A stretch of 64,000 nt of DNA, taken from contig JBHYDC010000021.1 of the NCBI GenBank assembly GCA_051861205.1, positions 3,377 through 67,376 on the forward strand. Direction: 5' to 3'. The DNA comes from JBHYDC01 sp051861205 (GTDB lineage: Bacteria > Pseudomonadota > Alphaproteobacteria > Rhizobiales > Pleomorphomonadaceae). Shown here in pieces: positions 9,106 to 17,388 of this stretch; positions within the stretch are counted from its first letter, which is position 1; every line of letters begins with the position of its first letter. Position numbers and translations under genes: made by a program. Below the pieces are notes generated by a model that saw nothing but the letters and a program-made list of their open reading frames with translations, did no database searches and had not been told where the DNA came from.

Positions 9106-9558
9106 ATGACGTCAACAGACGCTGACGCGAATACGATTTTCCAGTTCTTTGTCGAGATCGCGATCATTAACCAGCTTTCCACCCATCAATTTGAGCAGGT
9201 GATGCCCTTTGGCATGAGCATGGCCCATTTCGGGGTGCTGAATCACTTATATCGGGTTGGCGGCAGCCAGGCGCCGACCGAAATTGCGCGCGCGATGCAG
9301 GTCACGCGGGGCAAGATGAAGGTGACACTCGGCGCCTTAATGCGCGCCGGTTTCATTTCGGTCTCTCAAGACGAGAGCGATCGGCGCTCCAAGCTGATCG
9401 CGATATCGCAGAGCGGCCATGTTGCTCGTAGGTGCGCGATCCAGGCCTTGGAGCCGGCGCTGCGTTGCTACGCGAGCTTGTTTCCGATGGACGTTCTGGA
9501 TGACGTAACGCGCATTCTGGAGACGATCCGAAAAACTCTGGATCAGCTCCGAGAGTAG
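9106..9558 (+). CDS. MarR-family transcriptional regulator
   Basis: A 150-residue winged-helix regulator. The helix-turn-helix lies in GGSQAPTEIARAMQVTRGKMKVTLGALMRAGFISVSQ, followed by the wing DESDRRSKLIAISQSG, as in MarR proteins. The flanking helices supply the dimer interface. Purine-rich AAGGA directly abuts the ATG, a close spacing for a ribosome binding site, so the exact start is not certain. No obvious target gene is adjacent in the divergent orientation. A strong intrinsic terminator follows 35 bases after the stop, so it is probably monocistronic. Ligand and regulon are unknown. Confidence 0.85.
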   Translation: MTSTDADANTIFQFFVEIAIINQLSTHQFEQVMPFGMSMAHFGVLNHLYRVGGSQAPTEIARAMQVTRGKMKVTLGALMRAGFISVSQDESDRRSKLIAISQSGHVARRCAIQALEPALRCYASLFPMDVLDDVTRILETIRKTLDQLRE

Positions 9559-9593
9559 AGTTGAAGTGAGCAGACCGCCACTGAAAAAGCCCT

Positions 9594-9619
9594 ATCAAAC
9601 AAAGCCGTTTGATTTTTTT
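9594..9619 (+). terminator. Rho-independent terminator after the MarR gene
   Basis: A perfect 7-bp stem ATCAAAC (9594-9600) and GTTTGAT (9607-9613) with a 6-base loop AAAGCC is followed directly by a run of T (through 9619). This is a standard intrinsic terminator on the plus strand, 35 bases after the MarR stop codon. Confidence 0.85.
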
Positions 9620-9772
9620 CTGTTTTTTCTCAGACTTTCCAAAAACAACTTCCAGTAAAATACGGCTTGTAATGATTTGGCATTTTGACCACATACTTCA
9701 GTGTGAAATCGACGTTTGCGTGCTTTAAGCCGCATTGATCGTGAAATCGTCGATGGAACTTGGGAGGAAGCC

Positions 9773-9904
9773 ATGGCCAAGGGTCAAACACGTAGCAACA
9801 AGGAAGTTCGCAAACCGAAGGCCAAGAAAGAGGCAGCACCCGCCCCCGCCGGCCTGATCAAATCCATAACCACCGCGTCTGCGGCACCGAAGAAAAAGGG
9901 CTGA
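9773..9904 (+). CDS. Small lysine-rich conserved hypothetical protein
   Basis: A 43-residue basic protein starting MAKGQTRSNKEVRKPKAKKE and ending APKKKG. The MAKGQ-RSNKE-KKPK opening recurs, as I recall, in small uncharacterised proteins of Alphaproteobacteria. The ATG is preceded by a good ribosome binding site (GGGAGGAAG, about 5 bases away), which decides this start over an upstream in-frame ATG at 9716. The high Lys, Ala and Pro content suggests a disordered, nucleic-acid- or ribosome-associated protein, but no function is known. Confidence 0.7.
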   Translation: MAKGQTRSNKEVRKPKAKKEAAPAPAGLIKSITTASAAPKKKG

Positions 9905-9930
9905 GATACAACCAAGAGCCCGCGAATGCC

Positions 9931-9959
9931 CTGGCGGGGCGGTGGCTAAGCACCGCCAG
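9931..9959. other. GC-rich hairpin after the small basic gene
   Basis: GGCGGTG (9938-9944) and CACCGCC (9951-9957) form a 7-bp stem with a 6-base loop. CTGGCGG (9931-9937) can alternatively pair with CCGCCAG (9953-9959). No T-tract follows, so a terminator role is only probable. Confidence 0.4.
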
Positions 9960-10222
9960 CTTGGTCTATGGGTCAGGCGCATCCATGGCTAAGATAACAG
10001 TCCTCCCCGATTGCAATCACAACAGCCGTTCTTTGCGCTTTTTCCTTATCTATACTGTCTAGATAACGTTGCTTATTCTTCCAGTGTTGCTCTGTATCCT
10101 GCAGAAATGTACGATCTGACTATAAAACTGATCGGCTACGATACGGGGATAGCGCATTGAATTGGAATTTTGGTGGGTGGAAAGCTCTCTCGCGTCTAAC
10201 TCGGCATTCGGTGGTGGGCTGG

Positions 10223-11494
10223 ATGCGTCGATGTGCGTGTTCGTCGGCCGGGGATCGGCGGGGCGTTCGCGGGGTGATGGTGTCTTTGTTGACACCCGCG
10301 CTGCTGCTCACCCCTGCCGGTTGCGCCAGCGTGGAGGGCGTTCTCGCTCCGGTGGCGGCAACGGTTCCGGGCACCGGGCGCGTGGATATGCTGGTCGCCA
10401 CGACGCGGCTGCCGACGGAAACGGTGGAACTGTTTTCAGGTGACAGGGGGCCGGCGCTGTCCTTCGCCAACATCGTCGTGTCGATTCCCCCGCCCCAGGC
10501 CCGCCGTGTGGGCGAGGTGGAATGGCCGCGCAAGACGCCGGGCAACCCCGCCAAGGAGTTTGTCAGCCTCAAGTCCGACGTGATCGACCGCGCTGCGGCG
10601 CTGAAATGGTTTCATCAGGCTTTGAAGAAAGTGCCCCGGCGGCAAGTTCTGGTGTTCATCCACGGCTTCAACAACCGCTTCGACGCGGCGGTTTTCCGCT
10701 TTGCGCAGATCGTCTACGATTCCGGCGCGCCTGTGGTGCCGGTGCTATTCGCCTGGCCGTCGCGGGGCAGCGTGCTCGCTTACGGATACGACCGCGAAAG
10801 CTCCACCTATTCCCGCAACGCATTGGAAATTATGCTGAAAGCGATCTCGCGCGATCCGTCGGTTGGCGAAATTTCGATCCTGGCGCATTCGATGGGCAAC
10901 TCGCTTGCGCTGGAAACCCTGCGCCAAATGGCGATCCGAGATGGCCGCGTTCCGCGCAAGATCCGCAACGTTCTCTTGGCCGCGCCCGATGTGGACGTGG
11001 ATATCGCGAGGGAAGCCATTGTGGATATGGGGCCGCGAGAGAACCGGCCGGCGTTCACGCTTTTTGTTTCGCAGGACGATCGCGCGCTGGCTGTTTCAAG
11101 GCGGGTTTGGGGCGACGTTGCGCGCCTTGGCGCCATCAATCCGATGGAGGAGCCCTACCGGACGCAGCTTGAAACAGCCAAGATCACCGTTCTCGATCTG
11201 ACCGCCCTCAAGGCCGGCGACCGGCTAAACCATGGCAAGTTCGCCGAAAGCCCCGAGGTGGTGCAATTGATCGGGCGGCGGCTTGCCGAGGGGCAGACGA
11301 TCACCGATTCCAGGGTCGGGCTCGGCGACCGTATTGTTCAAGCGACCGCAGGGGCCGCCAACGCCCTTGGCACAGCGGCCGGCCTTGCCGTTTCGGCGCC
11401 TGTTGCCATCATCGATCCGCAAACACGGGCGACCTATGGCGAGCATGTGAACACTCTTGGCCGGACCATAACGGACGTGACGGCGCCGCGATGA
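10223..11494 (+). CDS. Alpha/beta hydrolase, DUF900 type, probably membrane-anchored
   Basis: A putative esterase/lipase-like hydrolase of about 423 residues. The hydrolase core is clear: the strand RQVLVFIHGFNNRFDAAVFR, the tyrosine-rich segment AYGYDRESSTYSR and the nucleophile elbow LAHSMGNSLALE. An Asp-bearing segment, ALAVSRRVWGDVARLGAINP, follows. The N-terminus is basic, then hydrophobic, ending LLTPAGCAS, which resembles a weak lipoprotein cleavage site (PAGC). Start codon is uncertain: an in-frame TTG at 10157 and an ATG at 10277 are alternatives, and I chose the ATG at 10223 because it provides the basic n-region. Substrate is unknown. Confidence 0.8.
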   Translation: MRRCACSSAGDRRGVRGVMVSLLTPALLLTPAGCASVEGVLAPVAATVPGTGRVDMLVATTRLPTETVELFSGDRGPALSFANIVVSIPPPQARRVGEVEWPRKTPGNPAKEFVSLKSDVIDRAAALKWFHQALKKVPRRQVLVFIHGFNNRFDAAVFRFAQIVYDSGAPVVPVLFAWPSRGSVLAYGYDRESSTYSRNALEIMLKAISRDPSVGEISILAHSMGNSLALETLRQMAIRDGRVPRKIRNVLLAAPDVDVDIAREAIVDMGPRENRPAFTLFVSQDDRALAVSRRVWGDVARLGAINPMEEPYRTQLETAKITVLDLTALKAGDRLNHGKFAESPEVVQLIGRRLAEGQTITDSRVGLGDRIVQATAGAANALGTAAGLAVSAPVAIIDPQTRATYGEHVNTLGRTITDVTAPR

Positions 11495-11623
11495 GCGTGC
11501 GATGAAGCTTAAACTTCGCGGTCGCAATAGTTTGATTGCGGATTGAAACCGAACTGCGCGGAATATCGTAAGATCTTTGTCTTGGTGGGGCGCAATGCTT
11601 CAAACATCCGGGCGGGATCTGGC

Positions 11624-12394
11624 ATGATCGATAGACGTGTTTTCATGGGCGCATTGGCGGCCTCCGTTCTCGCTAGACCGGCAATCGCGAGGAATAACGC
11701 CGACTATGCGCCCTGGACCGACCTTCTCGGTCGTTATCTCAGGGCCGGCAACGATGGGGTTATGCGGGTTGCTTACGGAGCGTGGAAGAAGCAAGGCCGC
11801 GAGCAGCTTGCCGGTTTCATCAAATCGCTGGAAGCCGTGGATGTACAATCGCTGAGCAAAGCCGAACAGTTTGCGTTCTGGGTGAATTTGTATAATGCGA
11901 AAACAATTGATATCGTTCTTGAATACTATCCCGTGAACTCAATTCGCGACATTGATCTTGGTGGCGGATTCTTTGCAAATGGCCCGTGGTCTGCAAAGCT
12001 TGTGACGGTTTCCGGCCGTGCGATGTCTCTCGACGATATCGAGCACAACACGTTACGAAAATCCTGGCGGGAACCTCGCGTTCATTACGCCGTAAACTGC
12101 GCATCAATCGGATGCCCCAATTTGCAGAAGCGGGCCTTCGAGGCCGGAAACCTCGAATCTCTTCTGAATGCAGGCGCATCACAATACATCAACAGCAAGC
12201 GCGGCGTGCGGTTGAGCGAAGACGGCGTGATCGCGTCGAAGATTTATGACTGGTTCGGCGAAGATTTCGGATCCAGCGATGACCTTTACGCGCATTGGCT
12301 GCGCTATGCCGATGAACCGCTGAAGCTAGGGCTCAAGAATAGCCCGCCGATCGCATCCTATGATTACGATTGGTCGCTGAACGACGCGGGATAG
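11624..12394 (+). CDS. DUF547 domain protein with Tat-like signal
   Basis: A 256-residue exported protein of unknown function. The N-terminus MIDRRVFMGALAASVLARPAIA has a twin-arginine-like motif (RRVF) and an Ala-x-Ala cleavage site. The DUF547 core follows, with AEQFAFWVNLYNAKTIDIVLEYYPV, the downstream HYAVNCASIGCPNL motif (paired Cys) and the terminal SYDYDWSLN. I placed the start at the ATG before the Tat motif because the 27 upstream residues are not family-like. The IS3-type element begins ten bases after the stop, so the gene appears complete. Confidence 0.88.
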   Translation: MIDRRVFMGALAASVLARPAIARNNADYAPWTDLLGRYLRAGNDGVMRVAYGAWKKQGREQLAGFIKSLEAVDVQSLSKAEQFAFWVNLYNAKTIDIVLEYYPVNSIRDIDLGGGFFANGPWSAKLVTVSGRAMSLDDIEHNTLRKSWREPRVHYAVNCASIGCPNLQKRAFEAGNLESLLNAGASQYINSKRGVRLSEDGVIASKIYDWFGEDFGSSDDLYAHWLRYADEPLKLGLKNSPPIASYDYDWSLNDAG

Positions 12395-12464
12395 CGATAG
12401 GTCAGAAGTGGCTCGGTTTGTTTGAACAGTTTGCGGGCCGCCGATAAGTGGTTTCGCCCCTTGG

Positions 12465-13294
12465 TTACGCCGCCGCCGGGATTGGCTGCAGCGCATTGAT
12501 GAAGGCCTGGTCGGGCGTCTGCCCTGCCAGCCCCTAATGAGGGCGCCTCCGGTTGTAGAAGTCCAGATAGCGCCCGATCGACGCCCGCGCCTCCGAGGCG
12601 GATGCGTAGGCGCGTAGATAGACCTCTTCGTGCTTCAACGACCGCCACAGGCGCTCGACGAACACGTTATCCCGCCAAGCCCCCTTGCCGTCCATGCTGA
12701 TGGCGACGCCGTTGCTGATCAGCAACGTCGTGAAGGCCCGGCTAGTGAACTGCGAGCCTTGATCCGTGTTGTAGATCTCCGGCTTGCCGAACCGCGCCAT
12801 GGCCTCCTCAACCGCCTCCAGGCAGAAGCCGACGTCCATGGTGATGGAGAACCGCCAGGCCAGGACCTTCCTGCTGAACCAGTCGATCACAGCGCAAAGA
12901 TAGACGAAGCCGCGCGCCATGGGGATGTAGGTGATATCCATCGCCCACACTTGGTTCGGCCGCGTCACCGGCAGCTTGCGCAGCAGATACGGGAACACTT
13001 TGTGGCCGGGTTCTGGCTTCGAGGTGTTGGGTCGCCGGTAGATGGCTTCGATGCCCATCTTGCGCATCAGCGTGGCGACGTGCAGCCGCCCCGCCGACAA
13101 GCTTTCCCGCTCAGCAGGCCCTGCAGCATACGGCTGCCCGCGAACGGATAGTCGAGGTGCAGTTCGTCGATCCGGCGCATCAGGGTCGGATCGGCAGCAC
13201 TCACAACACGTGGCAGATAGTAGACTCTGCCCCGGCTGATGCCGAGCATCGCCGCTTGCCTGCTCACCGGCAGGTCATGGCTCCTGTCGATCAT
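12465..13294 (-). pseudogene. IS3-family transposase OrfB, frameshifted and with a premature stop
   Basis: DDE integrase-fold transposase. The N-terminal part (from 13294) reads SRQAAMLGISRGRVYYLPR and then leaves frame near 13105-13110. Restoring one G there (CTGCTGGAGCGG instead of CTGCTGAGCGG) rejoins the downstream frame LSAGRLHVATLMRKMGIEA, so a single-base deletion is likely. The second part has the catalytic pattern WAMDITYIP, YNTDQGSQFTS and DNVFVERLWRS...E. A TAG at 12534-12536 interrupts just after FYNRRRPH; reading through gives 22 family-like residues to a TAA at 12465. Both lesions point to a dead element unless they are sequencing errors. Confidence 0.85.
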
Positions 13295-13602
13295 CGTCTT
13301 GCGCTCGGCGACAGACCGGTTTTCGCGAGCGCGCCTTCCAAAAAATCCTTCTCCAGCGTCAGTTCGCCGATCTTGGCGTGCAGCGTCTTCACATCGACCG
13401 TCGGCGCGGCTTCAGCCTTGGTCTCGTTGCCAAAGACCCCGGCGGCCCCTTCCAGCAGCTGATCCTTCCACTGCTTGATCTGGTTGGCATGCACATCGAA
13501 CCGCTGCGCCAGCTCCCAGAGCGTCTTCTCGCCCTTCACCGCCGCCAACGCCACTTGCGCCTTGAAGGCCGGCGTGTGGTTCCGCCGTACGCCTCTCGCC
13601 AT
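13291..13602 (-). CDS. IS3-family transposase OrfA (helix-turn-helix protein)
   Basis: A 103-residue DNA-binding subunit. It has the typical opening RRNHTPAFKAQVALAAVKGEK, a helix-turn-helix in TLWELAQRFDVHANQIKQWK, and a C-terminal leucine-zipper-like helix (LHAKIGELTLEKDFLEGAL). The stop TGA overlaps the orfB ATG (ATGA). In IS3 elements a programmed -1 frameshift usually makes the OrfAB fusion; no clear slippery run is apparent. The frame is intact, unlike orfB. Confidence 0.9.
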   Translation of the reverse strand: MARGVRRNHTPAFKAQVALAAVKGEKTLWELAQRFDVHANQIKQWKDQLLEGAAGVFGNETKAEAAPTVDVKTLHAKIGELTLEKDFLEGALAKTGLSPSARR

Positions 13603-13814
13603 GCTCTCTCCTGCTCTCGGCCAGCATAGGCCGCGTTCAGGCGAAAACCCACCTATCGACGCCGTTCAGACTCCCCGAGCCACTTCTCCGAGGGACGAAC
13701 CGGAGCGCGCGCCCAAAAGCGGGTAAAGGCTCGGTGTGTGGGCGTAAGGGCGCGTCACGTCTCAAGGGCGAACACCTAAAGACGGGCGGGCCAGCCGCTG
13801 CAGCCGCTGTGGGA

Positions 13815-14534
13815 TCATCCCTTCAGTTCCCTATATGGGCATACGTCGTCCTCAAACGGCACTCGCCGTCTGCGAAAGATCGAGTCGTCGACGACTGCGG
13901 GCCTGCTTATCCGATCCATCCGGAAATGCCGGAAATCTGTACGTCTCGGATCCCACGCGACGAGATACCAGAGCGGAGGGAGGATTAGCATCGCCTGGGG
14001 TTCGACCTCGCGGTCGGTTAAAGCGCCCTTCGCATCCCGGTAATCGAAGCGCAGAAGCCGTCGCTGAAGAAACGCCAGTTCGAAGGCGGGAAGTAAGGCG
14101 GGGTCGACAGGACCGGCGCCCGAGATGTCCTGCAATGGCGACAACCGCCCAACATATAGGCAATCCAGAAGAGACCGCAGCTCGCGGACCTTCTCCGGCG
14201 GCAGGGCGCGTTCGATCTTGGCGAGGCCGGCGTCGGCCAGATCGGAAAAGGGAAAGGTCCGAGCGCTGCGCATCGTAGCCACGCTGATCAACAGCGCGAA
14301 CACCTCCACGACGGAGAGCTGCGAAGCGGTCTGCACCGAGCGCGGATCAAGCTGAAGGCCGCCTCCTGGCCCGCATTCCGAATGAATGACGAAGCCCTGA
14401 TCGCGCAGGGCGCCGATGTCGCGTAGCACCGTGCGGCGCGATACGCCGACCTCGATCGCGAGTTCGTCGACGGTCGCGACCGGAGTGCGTCTGAGGGTGC
14501 GGATGATCGCGTCGTGGCGGGTTCGGATGGTCAC
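13815..14534 (-). CDS. YafY-type transcriptional regulator with HTH and WYL domain
   Basis: A 239-residue regulator. The N-terminal winged helix is RHDAIIRTLRRTPVATVDELAIEVGVSRRTVLRDIGALRDQGF. The C-terminal half carries a WYL-like domain: LLRFDYRDAKGALTDREVEP, then PLWYLVAWDPRRTDFRHFRMDRI. WYL proteins often sense nucleic-acid or nucleotide ligands and control defence or stress genes. The start is a GTG at 14534. It is divergent from the RidA-like gene across about 85 bases, so that gene is the most likely target. It sits next to the IS element inside the island. Confidence 0.85.
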   Translation of the reverse strand: MTIRTRHDAIIRTLRRTPVATVDELAIEVGVSRRTVLRDIGALRDQGFVIHSECGPGGGLQLDPRSVQTASQLSVVEVFALLISVATMRSARTFPFSDLADAGLAKIERALPPEKVRELRSLLDCLYVGRLSPLQDISGAGPVDPALLPAFELAFLQRRLLRFDYRDAKGALTDREVEPQAMLILPPLWYLVAWDPRRTDFRHFRMDRISRPAVVDDSIFRRRRVPFEDDVCPYRELKG

Positions 14535-14619
14535 GATAGCATCATAGCATGAATAGTGACAACTCCTGGCACCATTCGTTTGTATGGCTCGTTCGGTTCA
14601 ATCGTCAGGGACCAACATC

Positions 14620-15090
14620 ATGTCATCAAGCTTCAAACATCTGCTCATCGGAGGAGTGCTGTTCATGGGACTTTCAACAGGCGCCAATGCCAGTGATCTG
14701 ATTGTCGTCAACCCGCCGATCCTGGGCGATCCGACGCCCAAGGGCTACAGCACTGCCGTCATCATTCCGGCCGGCAAAAGGATCGCCTTCGTGTCCGGAC
14801 AAGGCGGCTTTGACAGCAAGGGCGGGCTGTCCCCCGATTTCGCCACCCAAGTGAAGCAGGCCTACGCCAATCTCGGGCTCGCCCTCGAAGCGATCGGCGC
14901 CAGGCCGGATCAGGTCGCTAAGCTGAACGTGTTCGTGGTCGACCACGATATGTCGAAGCTCGGCGTGCTCACGGAGACCGTGACCCGGACGTTCGGCACG
15001 ACCCTTCCGGCGCAAACCCTGATCTCCGTGCCGAAGCTGGCGATCGACCCCATGCTGTTCGAGGTCGAGGCGGTGGTTGCTCTCGACTGA
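14620..15090 (+). CDS. Exported RidA/YjgF-family protein lacking the catalytic Arg
   Basis: A 156-residue Rid-superfamily protein with an N-terminal signal peptide (MSSSFKHLLIGGVLFMGLST ending GANAS), so probably periplasmic. The mature part has the fold signatures IAFVSGQGGFDSKGGL, FATQVKQAYANLGLALEAIGA and VAKLNVFVVD. The Arg that binds substrate carboxylate in RidA (E. coli Arg105, in PARSCVEV) is Gln here (LPAQTLISVPKL), so 2-iminoacid deaminase activity is doubtful. An in-frame ATG at 14584 would add 12 residues; I prefer the ATG that directly starts the signal peptide. Probable target of the divergent WYL regulator. Confidence 0.85.
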   Translation: MSSSFKHLLIGGVLFMGLSTGANASDLIVVNPPILGDPTPKGYSTAVIIPAGKRIAFVSGQGGFDSKGGLSPDFATQVKQAYANLGLALEAIGARPDQVAKLNVFVVDHDMSKLGVLTETVTRTFGTTLPAQTLISVPKLAIDPMLFEVEAVVALD

Positions 15091-15117
15091 CGCTAAGAGG
15101 AACGTCTTATCGTTACG

Positions 15118-15801
15118 GAAGACCTGTTCGGTCGGCCGCAGCCCGCAACGTCGTCTTCCGAACGCACGCATTCCCGATCGCCTTTGGCGGTGCGGATGCG
15201 GCCGCGGTCGGTCGACGAGGTCGTCGGACAGGCGCATCTGCTGCGGCCGGGGGCTCCGCTTCGACGGCTCCTGGAAGGTGGGACGGCGGCGTCGGTCGTG
15301 CTCTACGGACCTCCGGGTACCGGAAAGACGACCATCGCCCGTCTGCTCGCCGCCGACGACGCCCGCCACGTCGTAGCGGTGTCGGCCCTCTCCAGCAGCG
15401 TGAAGGAACTCCGCGAGATCATCGACGACGCACGCCGTCGTCTCGATCGCCACGACCAGCAAACGGTGCTGTTCATCGACGAGGTGCATCGCTTCTCGAA
15501 AACCCAGCAGGACGCGCTGCTCGGAGCCGTGGAAGACCGCATCGTGCTCCTCGTGGCCGCCACGACCGAGAACCCGTCCTTCTCCGTCGTGACGCCGCTG
15601 CTGTCGCGGTCGTTGGTGCTGCAGCTCCAGCCTCTGACCGAGGCCGAGGTCCGCGAGCTACTGGACCGGGCGGTGAGGGATCCCCGTGGTCTCGAAGGTC
15701 GCGTCTCGATTGCAGCCGAAGCGATGGATGCGTTGGTACGACTCGCTGCCGGCGACGCCCGCTGCGCACTGCATTGGGGGCAGCGGTCGCCCGATTCGTG
15801 A
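15118..15801 (+). pseudogene. Truncated actinobacterial-type RarA remnant
   Basis: The frame opens EDLFGRPQ, then [21 protein letters not shown], Walker [23 protein letters not shown], Walker [32 protein letters not shown] and [20 protein letters not shown], and it ends in [11 protein letters not shown]. The wording resembles actinobacterial RarA more than the resident copy at 1-531. No ATG precedes the EDLF opening (a stop lies at 15094-15096); the first usable start is the TTG at 15184. After GDAR the family frame breaks: removal of one unit of a tandem ACTG would explain the shift, and the lid and tetramerisation domains are absent. Probably non-functional or only an ATPase fragment. Confidence 0.8.
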
Positions 15802-15860
15802 AAGAGCGAGCGATAGTCGAGGTCATTCTCACACCGGTGGGCGGCTCTGACACGTCAGGC

Positions 15861-17129
15861 TTACTGAGCAGCTCCCGCCACCGTCAAAGCACAGCGATCG
15901 GCGCGGTCGCGGATCATGTTGGCAAACTGCTCGATAGCCGTTCGGTCCAACTTGGGACGCGAAAGCTCCCCTGCGACGGCGGCTACCTTCTCAAGCACCC
16001 CTTTGCTGATCTCCGCAACCCGCCTTCGTATCAGGGGCACGCCGACTCCCGCGTCCGCCGCAAATGCTGCCCACCCCTTCGCGTCCAGTTCGGCAAGCGT
16101 CGCGCGTTTCCCGATCTTCATGGCGAATTTCGGCGAGAGATCGGGATAGGCAACGGTTGCCAGCAGATCATAGAGCGGGGCGAGACGCGGGCCTTCGGCG
16201 TCGTAGAGGATCGAGAAATTCTTGCCGTGTGCGTCGGCGTTCCCGGCGATCACATTGAAAATCACCGCATCCAGTAGCTTCAGGACATCGACAGCGGGCC
16301 TTGCAGCGACGCGGCGGAGCAGCGCGAAGCAATCCTTGAAGGTCGGGCCGCCCTCGCTGGCGTATTTGGTTTCCGGGGCTACGGCGAGCGCCTGGCAGAA
16401 ATCCTCCTGATGGATCCGGCGCACACCTCCATCGTCGCCGATGGCGCGGTCGTAGCGCTGGACCAGCAGAAACCTTCGACCCTGAACGATGCGCGCTTCT
16501 ACCGGCGCGACATCAAGACCGATTGCGGCGGCAAGGCGCATGACAAAGGCCTCGTTCTCAGTCGTGGCCGTGAAGCGCGATATCGGCGGTTTCAGAATAT
16601 GCGTCGTCGGCTGGCCCGGCGCAGGCAACGCCACCGCGCCATCCACCAGCACCACCGGCACCTTCGATTGGGCGCCCGCGAGAGAGAGACGCAGGCCTTC
16701 CTCGCCCGCGAGCAGCGGGCGGACGGGCAGCGCGTCCAGCACCCGGATCAGGCCTGCATCGTCAAGCGGGGTTGGCCGTTGATCGGGGGCAAGAGTGGCC
16801 GGACCTTCGCCAGGCGGAAGAAGCTGGAGCGCGCCCGCGACATCGCCGCCGAGGCGATCGAGAAGGGCGAAATCATTGGCCCGCGAAACGCCGAGCGCCT
16901 GAGCCGCAGCGTCGCGCTGGCTTTCTTCCGGCAGGAGACCGCCGAAAAACGGGCGGCACTCGCGGCGAGTGAACGGCTCCGCCCGCTTGGGCAGCGAAGC
17001 GGACAAGGGCTGCGCTTCCTCATCGCTCAGCCACTCCGGCGTATAGGCGAAGCCGAGTTCACCATGCTGGTTCTGCGTCAACTGGCCCACAAGGCGCCCG
17101 TCCCACCAGATGTCGAGGGTGCGCGTCAT
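15861..17129 (-). CDS. hipA: HipA-family serine/threonine kinase toxin
   Basis: A 422-residue HipA-like kinase. Known HipA toxins phosphorylate glutamyl-tRNA synthetase or related targets to induce dormancy. It has the N1 domain (MTRTLDIWWDGRLVGQL...GELGFAY), the phosphate-binding LSLAGAQSKVPVV, the catalytic GNADAHGKNFSI and the metal-binding LAPLYDLLAT. Catalytic residues look intact. The ATG at 17129 overlaps the hipB TGA, so the two are translationally coupled. HipB and the operators at 17373-17487 should control it. It faces the rarA remnant 60 bases away. The target tRNA synthetase cannot be told from sequence. Confidence 0.93.
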   Translation of the reverse strand: MTRTLDIWWDGRLVGQLTQNQHGELGFAYTPEWLSDEEAQPLSASLPKRAEPFTRRECRPFFGGLLPEESQRDAAAQALGVSRANDFALLDRLGGDVAGALQLLPPGEGPATLAPDQRPTPLDDAGLIRVLDALPVRPLLAGEEGLRLSLAGAQSKVPVVLVDGAVALPAPGQPTTHILKPPISRFTATTENEAFVMRLAAAIGLDVAPVEARIVQGRRFLLVQRYDRAIGDDGGVRRIHQEDFCQALAVAPETKYASEGGPTFKDCFALLRRVAARPAVDVLKLLDAVIFNVIAGNADAHGKNFSILYDAEGPRLAPLYDLLATVAYPDLSPKFAMKIGKRATLAELDAKGWAAFAADAGVGVPLIRRRVAEISKGVLEKVAAVAGELSRPKLDRTAIEQFANMIRDRADRCALTVAGAAQ

Positions 17130-17368
17130 GCTTTCCGCGCTCCTTTGGGCTCGGGCGGCGGTGTGATATCGAGCGAGCATCCGAGTGCAGCCAGGACCTG
17201 AAGCGTCTTGCCGATCTGCGCGGTCGGCTTGCCCGCTTCGAGATCGACGATGAAGCGCAGGCCGACGCCAGCTGCGCCGGCAAGCTCGTCCTGCCGCAGG
17301 CCGGCGGCCTTGCGGGTGGTTCGGACAATGTCGCCGATCTCGGCGGTGGTGAGGTTGCGTCTGGCCAT
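17126..17368 (-). CDS. hipB: HipB-type antitoxin and autorepressor (Xre HTH)
   Basis: An 80-residue Cro/C1-type protein. The helix-turn-helix is IVRTTRKAAGLRQDELAGAAGVGLRFIVDLEAGKPTAQIGKTLQVLAALG. The short tail TPPPEPKGARKA may contact HipA or be protease-sensitive. The start MARRNLTTAEIG is supported by length, by the position of the promoter and operator cluster directly upstream and by overlap of its stop with hipA. It should neutralise HipA and repress the operon at the three TTTCCCG-NN-CGGGAAA sites. A longer upstream frame exists but covers the operators and is not family-like. Confidence 0.93.
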   Translation of the reverse strand: MARRNLTTAEIGDIVRTTRKAAGLRQDELAGAAGVGLRFIVDLEAGKPTAQIGKTLQVLAALGCSLDITPPPEPKGARKA

Positions 17369-17372
17369 GATA

Positions 17373-17388
17373 TTTACCGAACGGGAAA
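17373..17388. promoter_or_regulatory. hip operator O1
   Basis: TTTACCGAACGGGAAA, matching the palindrome TTTCCCG-NN-CGGGAAA with one mismatch. It ends 5 bases upstream of the hipB ATG and abuts or overlaps the proposed -10, so bound HipB would block transcription. Confidence 0.75.

Larger units (their letters stand above)
12404..13687 (-). mobile_element. Degenerate IS3-family insertion sequence
   Basis: About 1.28 kb holding orfA and a broken orfB, read right to left. The ends carry a matching 13-base terminal inverted repeat, AGAAGTGGCTCGG (12404-12416), with its complement CCGAGCCACTTCT at 13675-13687; similarity continues irregularly inward (TGAAC at similar spacing). I could not find a flanking 3-4 base target duplication, so the exact ends may differ by a few bases. 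The orfB frame is disrupted twice, so this copy should not transpose by itself. It marks the left edge of the accessory island. Confidence 0.85.

Noticed and set aside
12394..12416. Target-site duplication of the IS3 element
   Set aside because: Bases flanking the two inverted repeats do not match as a 3-4 base direct repeat.
15774..16277. A 167-codon plus-strand frame after the rarA remnant
   Set aside because: Most of it is antisense to hipA; only its first residues could be frame-shifted RarA sequence.
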